Of a DNA stretch of 64,000 nt, positions 8,465 to 16,748 are shown piece after piece. The position numbers and the translations under genes were made by a program. Below the pieces are notes generated by a model. That model was given only the letters and a program-made list of their open reading frames with translations. It was not told where the DNA came from and did no database searches. The DNA is from MnTg04 sp964568075 (GTDB lineage Bacteria; Pseudomonadota; Gammaproteobacteria; Steroidobacterales; MnTg04). Every line of letters begins with the position of its first letter. Position 1 is the first letter of the stretch. Location of the stretch: positions 23,752-87,751 of the forward strand of contig CAZMOM010000011.1 of the NCBI GenBank assembly GCA_964568075.1, written 5' to 3'.

Positions 8465-8845
8465 ATGCAATACGAATATCAAGGCTGGACGCTTGCTGTT
8501 CTTATAGCGGTAGATCAGTTTGGCAACGCGATTGGTGGCGGAAACCCGGATTCTACGATCTCCGCCCGAGTGGGCCATTTCTCAGCAATCGCCACCCGTA
8601 TAGATTCCCCAAAGAAATACGCCTATTGGAAGACGCTCGAGTGGATTATTGATCTGTCTTTCTACCCGGTCGATGGTGCAAGCCATTGTTACAACACTTG
8701 GAAAGCGGACGCACATATGCGCTACCGGCGCGGCAACGATATAACCCAATTTTTACTCAGCATGATTATTTTCCTATTATGCCCAGTGATCGCCATGGTG
8801 CTATGGCCTCTGGCGCCGTTCATTCGGTCCTGGCGATACAAATAA
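8465..8845 (+). CDS. conserved-looking hypothetical protein with a C-terminal membrane segment
   Basis: A 126-residue product. The first two thirds are soluble (GWTLAVLIAVDQFGNAIGGGNPDSTISARVG, then a Trp/Tyr-rich region), and a hydrophobic helix around 95-115 ends in a short basic tail (RSWRYK). The compact GNAIGGGNPDSTISARVGHFSA stretch looks like a conserved motif and recalls phage-associated small proteins, but I cannot name a family. A REP-like hairpin follows 10 bp after the stop. Real by composition and position; function unknown. Confidence 0.65.
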   Translation: MQYEYQGWTLAVLIAVDQFGNAIGGGNPDSTISARVGHFSAIATRIDSPKKYAYWKTLEWIIDLSFYPVDGASHCYNTWKADAHMRYRRGNDITQFLLSMIIFLLCPVIAMVLWPLAPFIRSWRYK

Positions 8846-8854
8846 AACGATACA

Positions 8855-8897
8855 GGTGACAGACCACGGCTTCAGCTGGAAACCGCGATCTGTCACC
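8855..8897. repeat. REP-like hairpin, copy 2
   Basis: GGTGACAGACCACGG and CCGCGATCTGTCACC pair almost perfectly around CTTCAGCTGGAAA. This is the second loop type of the family, shared with copy 4 (16602). It begins about 10 bp after the stop of the gene at 8465. Confidence 0.75.
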
Positions 8898-8908
8898 TTT
8901 CTTCATGT

Positions 8909-8962
8909 AGTATTTTCTTACCGCCCTGGAAACTGGCTCACAACTGAATAACTTATTCCCGA
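8909..8962. repeat. 220-bp TIR repeat, right-end fragment
   Basis: The stretch containing CCTGGAAACTGGCTCACAACTGAATAACTTATTCCCGAC resembles the right end of the longer repeat copies (CCTGGAAACTGACCCACAC.. at 19205). Only this end is recognisable. It lies next to REP-like hairpin 2. Confidence 0.45.
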
Positions 8963-9016
8963 CTCATTCGTCAGGACAGACTGTTGGCTCGTATTATTTT
9001 TTCCAGTCGCAGCGCA

Positions 9017-9964
9017 TTAAACCTTCGTAAATCCCATCAGGCCATTGCGTGTCGGGTCGCCAGGTTGAAAGTGTGTCTGTCCATCGTATTTCAGCCCGAG
9101 ATCTTCGAGGTATTTGATGATGAACTCCAAGGAGTAAAAATTTCGCACTTCGTTCCTGTTGATCTGCCAGCTTTGCTCAATGCCGGCATTAAAGGTGTCA
9201 TGTGCCAGCGCCGCAGTCCGCCACATGTCCTCATTGTGAGCATCGTGATCACGCAGGATCAGCTTGCCACCGGGACTGATGACTCTGAATACCGATGAAA
9301 TGAACTCTCTTCGTTTTTCCAGCGGGCAGTGGTGAAAACCGATATAGACGGTCACCAGGTCGAGCGAATCCTTGGGAATGGTCTTTGTGAATTCCGAAGA
9401 ATAGTCCCCCATCTCGACATGCTCGCCGATTTTGGTGAGTTGCCCGCGCTCGACGATGTCCTCGGGACCGTACCCGCCTTCTTTCGTGTGCAGTAGGAAA
9501 ATGTCGCCCGCGATGTCCAGCCGATTTTCCAGAACACTGATGTAGCGTCCCGTTGAGCCAATTTCCAGATACCCATCGTAGCGCACCTCGGTATCGAGAA
9601 ACGTTAACGTCTGATCGGCCATGATCTCTTTCTGTTTTTTCAGCGCCGGAATCGCGTATCGCAACGCGCCCAGGAACGGGCGTATCTCATCGAGCTCTGC
9701 CAGTAAGGCTTTATAAACCTCCTCATCGGATACGCCCGGTTTCGTCAGTTTGATCAGCGCCTCGTGAAATTCGTGCTCGGGATACAGGTGAAAAACGTTG
9801 GTCAGGAAATTCAGAAACTCGTGTCTTAACTCCGGATTTGAATAGATGTAGCGGAAATTGCCGATCTCATTGTCAATGTTAAACATCGCATCAGCAAGAA
9901 CCTTGCCGGTTACCGGTATCGTTAACAAAGCGCCCAGCGCGGCTATAAAGTTACGTCTGTTCAT
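9017..9964 (-). CDS. Tat-exported class I SAM methyltransferase-like protein
   Basis: The 315-residue product starts with a twin-arginine-type signal (MNRRNFIAALGALLTIPVTG). A helical region (50-125) leads to a methyltransferase fold: YLEIGSTGRYISVL is the SAM-binding strand and loop, LVTVYIGFHHCP the acidic-aromatic strand, and SPGGKLILRDHD the post-helix motif. The glycine motif (E-I-G-S-T-G) is close to E-x-G-x-G-x-G but lacks the usual third Gly, so activity is not assured. Its location outside the cytoplasm, where SAM is scarce, is odd. It is transcribed away from the FAD-oxidoreductase gene, with a shared 95-bp upstream region. Confidence 0.72.
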   Translation of the reverse strand: MNRRNFIAALGALLTIPVTGKVLADAMFNIDNEIGNFRYIYSNPELRHEFLNFLTNVFHLYPEHEFHEALIKLTKPGVSDEEVYKALLAELDEIRPFLGALRYAIPALKKQKEIMADQTLTFLDTEVRYDGYLEIGSTGRYISVLENRLDIAGDIFLLHTKEGGYGPEDIVERGQLTKIGEHVEMGDYSSEFTKTIPKDSLDLVTVYIGFHHCPLEKRREFISSVFRVISPGGKLILRDHDAHNEDMWRTAALAHDTFNAGIEQSWQINRNEVRNFYSLEFIIKYLEDLGLKYDGQTHFQPGDPTRNGLMGFTKV

Positions 9965-10059
9965 CTTCAGGACTCCCTGTGGCCAATCGTGCCATAGTCC
10001 TTGTATTGTACCTTTTTCCCGCAGCCATTATATTGACGCGAATCGACCATAGGATAGCC

Positions 10060-12516
10060 ATGACTGCCTTGAAAGTGAGTAAATTCAGGATAATCCTGCG
10101 TAAGGTACGCCGCTTCCTGCTGTATTCGCTGATCGCGTATTTTGCCGCCATCATTATCGTCGTCTGGCTGAGCGGCGACGACGATTACAGCGGAAATTTA
10201 CACGAATATGTCGTTAACGACATAACCGAGCTGAATCCGGTTCCGATGGCCGACGTAGTCGCACCGCGATCGGTAGACGAAATTGTCGCTGCGATCACCA
10301 ACAGCAGCGGGCCGATTTCGATTGGCGGTGGTCGTTTCAGCATGGGCGGCCAGACCGCGATAGACAATGGTTTGCAGCTCGACATGCGGGATTACGATCA
10401 GGTGGTGTCGTTCTCGCCTGAGGAAAGCGAGATTACCGTCCAGTCCGGCATGTCCTGGCGGGAATTGCAGGAATATATCGATCCACACGATCTGTCCGTC
10501 AAGATAATGCAAACTTACGCTAACTTTTCCGTAGGCGGCTCTTTGAGCGTCAACGTCCATGGACGTTACATCGGCCACGGCCCGATCATCTCTTCGGTCA
10601 AAGCCATTCAGCTGGTTCTTGCCGATGGCAACGTCGTTCGGGCGACGCCGGAAAAAAATGAAGCCTTGTATTACGCGGCTATCGGCGGATACGGCGGCAT
10701 CGGCGTGATTACGGAAGTGACGCTTGAGCTCGCGAAAAACGAGAAACTGGGTCGTCGCACTAAGACCATGCCGATCACGGAATATCACGAGCACTTTGCC
10801 AAGAACGTGCGCGACAATGACAAAGTCGTGTTCCACAACGCAGATATTTATCCACCCGATTACGAGGAATTGCGGGACGTTAGCTGGTACGTGACTGAAG
10901 AACCGTTAACCATTGACGACCGCTTGATCGCAACGGACGAGAGTTATTTTTGGCTGCCAAAATTGGTCAGCTTTACGAGTACCGGTTCATTCGGTAAATG
11001 GATGCGATCCGCGGTCATCGATCCCGTTTACTACTCATCTGATCGGGTCGCGTGGCGAAATTGGGAGGCCAGCTACGACGTTCGTGAGCTCGGTGAAGGC
11101 GATCGCAGTAAGAAAACCTGGGTGCTACAGGAATACTTCATCCCGGTAGAGCGCTTCGAAGACTTCGTGCCAAAGATGCGGGCAATTTTTCGAAAACACG
11201 ATGTGGATGTCGTCAATGTGTCGATTCGTCATGCGCTGCCGGACCCCGGCTCCTACCTGGCCTGGGCACGCGATGAGGTTTTTGCGTTTGTCGTCTATTA
11301 CAGCCAGGGAACGACTGACAAAGACAGGGAGCAAGTGGGTATCTGGACTCGGGAGATGATTGACGCGATCATTGCAGAAAATGGAAGCTACTATCTGCCC
11401 TATCAACCGCACGCGACGATGGCACAGTTCCGTGCGGCTTACCCGAATGCCGACAAATACTTTTTTGTAAAATACGTGGTCGATCCGGACAATCGCTTTC
11501 AAAACAAGCTATGGGAAAAATATTACCCGACGAATAAATCACAAATACACGAGTACCTGGAGAGCCTCGATCGCTACAAAAAGGGCGAGGAGCAAACCTT
11601 CCTGACATTGCCGGAGTGGTACCTGGTATTCAATCCCAACGAGTACGCCGACTTTCTCGAGCGCGGCAATAACCCGAGCGATTTTCCTTTCATATCGACG
11701 ATCGATGAGTACTGGTCACTGTATGACAGGGTCAACGTGCTGACGGACGGCCTGTATCCCCAAAACTCAGAGTACCAGACAGTGCTTTGGGTCATCGGCG
11801 TCAGCACCTCTGCGGAACTCATCGCAAAAGGCGCATATGAAAATACCATCGGCCGATTCACGCGCTGGACGGCATCCGCCGACACGCCCGAGGACCTGCT
11901 GATACAGGAGGCCCACCGGGCATACGGCGATCTTATTTATACCGAGGCCTGGTACAAGTTCCCGTTTTGGAGCTATGCGGCCCGCATATGGACTGACACG
12001 CCGTTCTTCGGTGCAAACTTCATACGCAAACTGGAACGCAAACTGATGTTCACGGTGGAATTTGGATTCAAGAGTCTTTATGCAAAAGCAATCGGTTTTG
12101 GCGCGAAAACCGCCTACGAAGCATCAGATGGCCTGGTGACGATGCATGTGATTGCCGACGTCGCCAACCTGCCGGAAATCGATCCGAGGATTAATGTATT
12201 GCGAGACTTTGGCGATGGCGATCTCGTCATTACCTTGCCGCGTTGGGGAGGATTCACCCAGATCGTGCCGAAACTGGCAGCGGCGGGCGCGCAATTTGTC
12301 GAGATATCGGGCAACGACGAGATCCTGGTGACTACGGTAGAGGATCAGAGCATCGAGATGCAGCCTGACAAAGCCCGGTTCCTGTTCAACTCGATGGTAA
12401 TTTCGCCCGAAAACAGGAAAAGATCCGTATATGTTGTGCGGGTCGAAAACCTGAGCGAGGCGCTGAAAAGCCTCGGACCCAAAAACATCGAGCTCGAACA
12501 CGTTTTCGACTTCTAG
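10060..12516 (+). CDS. membrane-anchored FAD-binding (VAO-type) oxidoreductase with extra C-terminal domain
   Basis: An 818-residue protein. A basic N-terminus and a membrane helix (about 20-37) precede an FAD_binding_4 domain: VAPRSVDEIVAAI, GPISIGGGRFSMGGQ, the FSVGGSLSVNVHGRYIG segment and GGYGGIGVITEVTLEL. It resembles sugar-lactone and aldonolactone oxidases, in which GGRHS carries the His that binds FAD covalently; here it reads GGRFS (Phe 93), so the flavin is probably non-covalent. Residues from about 500 to the end form a large domain with TFLTLPEWYLVFNPNEYADFL that I do not recognise. ATG 10060 is preferred over GTG 9979 because it directly precedes the basic membrane-anchor region. 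A REP-like hairpin follows. Confidence 0.78.
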   Translation: MTALKVSKFRIILRKVRRFLLYSLIAYFAAIIIVVWLSGDDDYSGNLHEYVVNDITELNPVPMADVVAPRSVDEIVAAITNSSGPISIGGGRFSMGGQTAIDNGLQLDMRDYDQVVSFSPEESEITVQSGMSWRELQEYIDPHDLSVKIMQTYANFSVGGSLSVNVHGRYIGHGPIISSVKAIQLVLADGNVVRATPEKNEALYYAAIGGYGGIGVITEVTLELAKNEKLGRRTKTMPITEYHEHFAKNVRDNDKVVFHNADIYPPDYEELRDVSWYVTEEPLTIDDRLIATDESYFWLPKLVSFTSTGSFGKWMRSAVIDPVYYSSDRVAWRNWEASYDVRELGEGDRSKKTWVLQEYFIPVERFEDFVPKMRAIFRKHDVDVVNVSIRHALPDPGSYLAWARDEVFAFVVYYSQGTTDKDREQVGIWTREMIDAIIAENGSYYLPYQPHATMAQFRAAYPNADKYFFVKYVVDPDNRFQNKLWEKYYPTNKSQIHEYLESLDRYKKGEEQTFLTLPEWYLVFNPNEYADFLERGNNPSDFPFISTIDEYWSLYDRVNVLTDGLYPQNSEYQTVLWVIGVSTSAELIAKGAYENTIGRFTRWTASADTPEDLLIQEAHRAYGDLIYTEAWYKFPFWSYAARIWTDTPFFGANFIRKLERKLMFTVEFGFKSLYAKAIGFGAKTAYEASDGLVTMHVIADVANLPEIDPRINVLRDFGDGDLVITLPRWGGFTQIVPKLAAAGAQFVEISGNDEILVTTVEDQSIEMQPDKARFLFNSMVISPENRKRSVYVVRVENLSEALKSLGPKNIELEHVFDF

Positions 12517-12546
12517 CACCCCTCCCCGTTTCATCCGACCGTAACT

Positions 12547-12589
12547 GGGGACAGACCACGAATTCACCTGAAAATCGTGGTCTGCCCCC
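12547..12589. repeat. REP-like hairpin, copy 3
   Basis: GGGGACAGACCACG and CGTGGTCTGCCCCC pair around AATTCACCTGAAAAT. It starts 31 bp after the FAD-oxidoreductase stop and runs into TTTTATTTTC, so it can serve as an intrinsic terminator on the + strand. Confidence 0.75.
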
Positions 12590-12597
12590 TTTTATTT

Positions 12598-12964
12598 TCA
12601 GGTCATCGATATTGTCGTCAAGAGAATGAATACCGCGCCGGCACGGCAATGAAAAGTTACCGATGCCGTTTCTGCTCCAAATCAGACTGCGATCGGCCAG
12701 CACTGTATCGAGGTTATGTTACGCGTATACCTGAACACACCATATACACGTCCTTTCAGCGTCCCAATACGTATAATCCCGAATAAAAAAAACACACCTA
12801 CGTTAGTAGTCTCAGAATACTTTCTCAGCAGCGAAGAACCCGCGCGTCGATCGTAAGGTCAATGCGTGGATTGGAAATGAGCCTTATTCAGCCCTTAAAA
12901 TTCGGGATGTGCTGTATTCGGAGAATCGTCTGGTCTTATTCAACGAGCGAGGCTATCGAAGACA
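12598..12964. other. intergenic region upstream of the multiheme cytochrome gene
   Basis: No protein is recognisable. The segment 12858-12964 stays open in the frame of the next gene but has no start codon. AT-rich stretches around 12720-12800 could hold the cytochrome promoter, though I cannot fix a -10/-35 pair. Confidence 0.35.
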
Positions 12965-14986
12965 ATGCGTGCTCATAATTTATCAGCAGCGATTCTTACG
13001 GGTTTAATTCTGCTGGCAGGAATGTGGGGAGGTTGCGTAGAGGCAGCCTTAATCCAGGGAGATTTCGGAAGTCCGGACGCCACCGAAGGGGGCGGTCAAA
13101 ATCCTGAAAACGCAGCTTGCCTGGGCTGTCATGGGATCGAAGGGTTTGCTTTCCCCTCAGGCGATGGAGAGATGCGGCAGCTGCACGTATCCTCGGAAAA
13201 TTTCGGTCAAAGTGTGCATGGTATGCGGTCTTGTGTGGAGTGCCACAAGGACATCAGTCAGATTCCGCACAGAAATAGTATTGAAAGAAAAGTTGACTGC
13301 ATAACCTGCCACAAGTCTGTGTGGGAGGAAAACGGTAAGCCAAAAATCGAGAAACAGGAACCCCCAAGAATCGGCGTCGTGGTGCAACAAATCGAGCACT
13401 ATATGGGGTCAATTCATGCCCAGCCCAATAAGGAAGACCCGTTGAGGCCTAACGCAAACTGTTATGACTGCCATGATGCCCACTATGTTTACCCGATAAC
13501 CCGCACCCTGTCTCCCCAGTGGAAAGAAACGGAAAGCGAGGCCTTCAAGGAGATGCGGCTAAAAACTCCAGACATGTGCGCAAAATGCCACCCCGTCCAG
13601 AGGAACCAGTATTTAACGTCGGTTCATGGCAGGGAAGTTACGCTGAATGAAAACCCAAGCGCAGCAGTTTGCATAGATTGTCATACGGCACACCAGATCA
13701 CACGTCCAAAAGGCGATCCATTCAGACTGGAAGTCACCAAGAATTGCGGAGGTTGCCATAACAGCCAACTGGAAACGTATATGTCAACTTACCACGGCCA
13801 GGTGAACACTTTGGGCTATGCCCATACGGCCAAGTGCTTCGACTGTCACGGGCACCACGAAATCCAGAGAGTGGATGACGAAGCGTCAATAGTGCACAAG
13901 AAAAATCGCCTCAAGACCTGCCAAAAATGTCATGAGAATGCCACCGCAGGGTTCGTTACGTTTGAGCCCCACGGTAATAGGCATGACTTTGGCCGCTTTC
14001 CCTATATGTGGGTCACGTCCAAATTCATGATTGCGTTACTTTCAGGCGTGTTCGCCTTCTTCTGGACGCACATGGGGCTATGGTTCTACAGGGAGTACAA
14101 GGATCGTAAGCAAGGTAAGACCCGGCCGCATGTCGAGATGGACAAGTTGGGGCTGGAAAAAGGGAAATACGTCCGGCGCTTTGGCCGAATGTGGCGTCTT
14201 GTTCACCTCTTATTTGCGATAGGAATAATGACGCTGGCTTTGACAGGTACCGGGCTGCTTTACGCTGAGAGTTTCTGGGCACCGACAGTGATGAAATTGC
14301 TTGGAGGACCGGAAGTAGCGGGCCTGATACACCGAATTGGAGCGGCGACGTTCACTATCCTGTTCTTGGGAAATATTGCTTACCTCACTTACTACATGAT
14401 TCGGAACCGGAAAACCTTCAAGCTATTCGGGCCTGTGTCCCTGATGCCCAATCTGCAGGACTTCAGGGATATCGCAGCCATGTTTAAATGGTTCGTCGGT
14501 AAAAGGTCGCGACCAATTTTCGACCATTGGACCTACTGGGAGAAATTCGATTATTGGGCTCCGTTTTGGGGCATGGTAATTATCGGCATTTCAGGCTTTA
14601 TTCTGTGGTTCCCGGAAGCGACAGCCTCCGTTTTGCCAGGACGGGTGTTCAATGTGGCAACCATACTTCACGGAGAAGAAGCGTTTTTGGCCATTGTGTT
14701 CCTGTTCACCGTACATTACTTCAATAGTCACTTCAGACCGGACAAGTTCCCGCAAGATATTGTCATGTTCACAGGAGCCCTGCCATTAGAAGAGTTCAAG
14801 CGGGACCACACGCTGGAATACAGGCGCCTGGTTGAGACAGGCGAGCTTGAAAAGTATCTGGTAGATGCTCCGTCGCGGTTGATGACACTTTCTTCCAAGA
14901 TATTGGGCGCGTTTCTGATTATTTTCGGGCTGATGCTACTGATATTGGTTCTGCTTGGTTTTTGGGAAAAGGTGCTGTTTGGGTAA
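12965..14986 (+). CDS. nonaheme cytochrome c fused to a membrane cytochrome b (CbcL-like)
   Basis: A 673-residue protein with a signal peptide (1-28). A periplasmic domain holds nine CXXCH heme sites (first at Cys 52, last at about 319-323): CLGCH, CVECH, CITCH, CYDCH, CAKCH, CIDCH, CGGCH, CFDCH, CQKCH. Spaced distal-His motifs (SVHG, SIHA, SVHG, TYHG) lie between them. From about 345 a b-type cytochrome with four or more helices follows; His residues in RLVHLLFAIG, LIHRIGAATF, LHGEEAF and FTVHYF are heme b ligand candidates. This is the architecture of Geobacter CbcL, a quinol-oxidising inner-membrane protein that passes electrons to periplasmic cytochromes. I infer the same role: quinol oxidation feeding periplasmic or outside acceptors. 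The tetraheme lipoprotein downstream is a plausible partner. Confidence 0.85.
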   Translation: MRAHNLSAAILTGLILLAGMWGGCVEAALIQGDFGSPDATEGGGQNPENAACLGCHGIEGFAFPSGDGEMRQLHVSSENFGQSVHGMRSCVECHKDISQIPHRNSIERKVDCITCHKSVWEENGKPKIEKQEPPRIGVVVQQIEHYMGSIHAQPNKEDPLRPNANCYDCHDAHYVYPITRTLSPQWKETESEAFKEMRLKTPDMCAKCHPVQRNQYLTSVHGREVTLNENPSAAVCIDCHTAHQITRPKGDPFRLEVTKNCGGCHNSQLETYMSTYHGQVNTLGYAHTAKCFDCHGHHEIQRVDDEASIVHKKNRLKTCQKCHENATAGFVTFEPHGNRHDFGRFPYMWVTSKFMIALLSGVFAFFWTHMGLWFYREYKDRKQGKTRPHVEMDKLGLEKGKYVRRFGRMWRLVHLLFAIGIMTLALTGTGLLYAESFWAPTVMKLLGGPEVAGLIHRIGAATFTILFLGNIAYLTYYMIRNRKTFKLFGPVSLMPNLQDFRDIAAMFKWFVGKRSRPIFDHWTYWEKFDYWAPFWGMVIIGISGFILWFPEATASVLPGRVFNVATILHGEEAFLAIVFLFTVHYFNSHFRPDKFPQDIVMFTGALPLEEFKRDHTLEYRRLVETGELEKYLVDAPSRLMTLSSKILGAFLIIFGLMLLILVLLGFWEKVLFG

Positions 14987-15440
14987 GCCGTAATCAAGAG
15001 ATGCTTGTTGGGCGAGGGCTTTGCGCCGGGGCCATCCGGAGCCGATACCGGCTGCCAACCCATATGCCATTGCAAGATGGAAAGAATGGCCATCCCGTCG
15101 AAAAAGACGAGCCATGCTCTCCCGACATGGATGGGGTTTAATGGAAGAGGCTGGTCCTTTACCTGGTCACATTATTACGCGTTCCGTTCGCGAGCGTCGC
15201 CCCGATGGCTGCAGGTTACGTGCGTCAGATAGATTCAAATGACCAGTTTATTGAGCTTCAATTGGCCAGGTTTCCATTAACTGGCCAGTCCCCGAATAGG
15301 TATTAGTCACAATAGTTAGCTACCAAAACACATGCTAACGTTTTGCTAATTGGGCTCGATTTTATATTGATTTTTGATCAAATCGGAATTAATGGGAAAC
15401 AAGTAATTTTCCAACCGTGTCTCGATCCCCGAGGTTGTCA
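14987..15440. other. intergenic region between the two multiheme cytochrome genes
   Basis: About 450 bp with no recognised gene. A basic open frame at 15021-15242 (73 codons) has no homology I know. TTGGCCAGG...CTGGCCAG around 15260-15295 is a small inverted repeat. The AT-rich stretch 15300-15400 probably contains the promoter of the tetraheme gene. Confidence 0.35.
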
Positions 15441-16595
15441 ATGAAGCATCTTGCGTTATGCCTTGTTCTACCGGCAATGCTGATAGGTTGCACGGATAAA
15501 CAAGAATCGACAGTAGAATCCACAACTGCACAGCAATTGGCACCGAATAATCTTGCTGGCAAATCCCTTGCACAGGCAAATTGTATCGGCTGCCATGATT
15601 TGGATGGCAGAGGTGCCACCCCCTATATCCCACATCTGGCGGCACAACGAGAGGAGTACCTGCTCGAATCCCTGCGTGCCTATACGGAGGGGAATCGTAC
15701 TCATGGCGCGCTCCGGGGTATGGCAACGCTCATGAGTGATACGGATATCCATAAGGTGGTCCGCTATTACTCCGCTCTGCCGCCACTCGAAGGTGCCGGG
15801 GAAAAGGAGACGCAAGATCTTACCCTGACTCCCTATGAAAAGGGTAAGGCTGCGACCGCGGCCTGCGCCAATTGTCATGGAGAAGATGGCAACCGCAATA
15901 TTCCCAATGTGCCCAGTTTAGCGGGCCAGCAACCACTATATATTGTCGCCGCATTGCAGGCTTATTTGGATGGCGCGCGTAGTACTCCAGCAATGGAGCA
16001 CATGTTGAGCGGGCTCAGCAAGGGCGATTTAGAAAACATAGGACGGTATTACGCATTGCAAACGCCGGTACAACGCGAAGAAGCGCCATCTTTTGGCGAT
16101 GCATCTGCCGGCGAGCCTCTGAGCGCCAATTGCGGCAGTTGCCATGGGTTTCGCGGAGTCAGTATCGACGCGGCAACACCAAGCCTTGCCGGCCAGGATG
16201 CTCATTACTTGCTTAGTGCGACCAAGGCCTATCAGGATTGGACTCGCCTGCATCATGTCATGCACAGAGTTGTCGTCGATATCAGCGATAAAGATATCCA
16301 GAATCTGGCCGCGTTCTACGCGAATCAGGAACCCAAAGCTGCAGAGGTTGAAAAGCTGGTGCCTGTGCAGAAACTCGCTGAGGTATGCGACCGATGTCAT
16401 GGCGATGATGTTGAACGCCCCTTGTACGTTTTTCCAAAAATTAGAGGGCAAAACAGGGGCTATCTCATAAAAACCTTAACAGCGTACCGCGATGGTAATC
16501 GCGGCAGTTCTCTGATGCATCAAGTGATCTTGCCGCGCAGTGACTCAATGATAGAAAGCATCGCCACCTTGTACTCGAGCCTGCCTGCGAAATAA
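15441..16595 (+). CDS. tetraheme cytochrome c lipoprotein (four c553-type modules)
   Basis: A 384-residue lipoprotein: short hydrophobic signal and lipobox LIGC, with the acylated Cys near residue 17. Four class I cytochrome c modules follow, each with one CXXCH (CIGCH, CANCH, CGSCH, CDRCH) and the recurring PSLAGQ..YL...L.AY..G.R...M pattern that supplies the distal Met. The repeats suggest internal duplication of a c553 unit. As a periplasm-facing lipoprotein it would carry electrons between membrane and periplasm; the CbcL-like protein upstream is the obvious donor. ATG 15441 is chosen because it begins the signal sequence; a frame start at 15417 would add eight polar residues. REP-like hairpin 4 follows 7 bp after the stop. 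Confidence 0.85.
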   Translation: MKHLALCLVLPAMLIGCTDKQESTVESTTAQQLAPNNLAGKSLAQANCIGCHDLDGRGATPYIPHLAAQREEYLLESLRAYTEGNRTHGALRGMATLMSDTDIHKVVRYYSALPPLEGAGEKETQDLTLTPYEKGKAATAACANCHGEDGNRNIPNVPSLAGQQPLYIVAALQAYLDGARSTPAMEHMLSGLSKGDLENIGRYYALQTPVQREEAPSFGDASAGEPLSANCGSCHGFRGVSIDAATPSLAGQDAHYLLSATKAYQDWTRLHHVMHRVVVDISDKDIQNLAAFYANQEPKAAEVEKLVPVQKLAEVCDRCHGDDVERPLYVFPKIRGQNRGYLIKTLTAYRDGNRGSSLMHQVILPRSDSMIESIATLYSSLPAK

Positions 16596-16601
16596 AATAT
16601 C

Positions 16602-16643
16602 GGTGACAGGCTATGGTTGCAGCTGGAAACCGTGGTCTGCCTC
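16602..16643. repeat. REP-like hairpin, copy 4
   Basis: GGTGACAGGCTATGG and CCGTGGTCTGCCTC pair imperfectly around TTGCAGCTGGAAA, the loop type of copy 2. It begins 7 bp after the tetraheme cytochrome stop, again in the same orientation relative to the upstream gene. Confidence 0.7.
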
Positions 16644-16748
16644 TCTATAAACCAAAAAATCCCGGTAGCAGTTCGCAAACTACATGTGAATGACGACCAC
16701 GAGTGGGTGATACCATTGCCGCACGCTCACTCCGGATTCGCCATAAAA

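Noticed and set aside
15021..15242. 73-codon basic frame between the cytochrome genes
   Set aside because: No RBS, odd composition and no recognisable motif; treated as noncoding.
16617..16748. N-terminal extension of the YbdG-like channel
   Set aside because: The extension begins inside REP-like hairpin 4; the family start at 16749 fits better.
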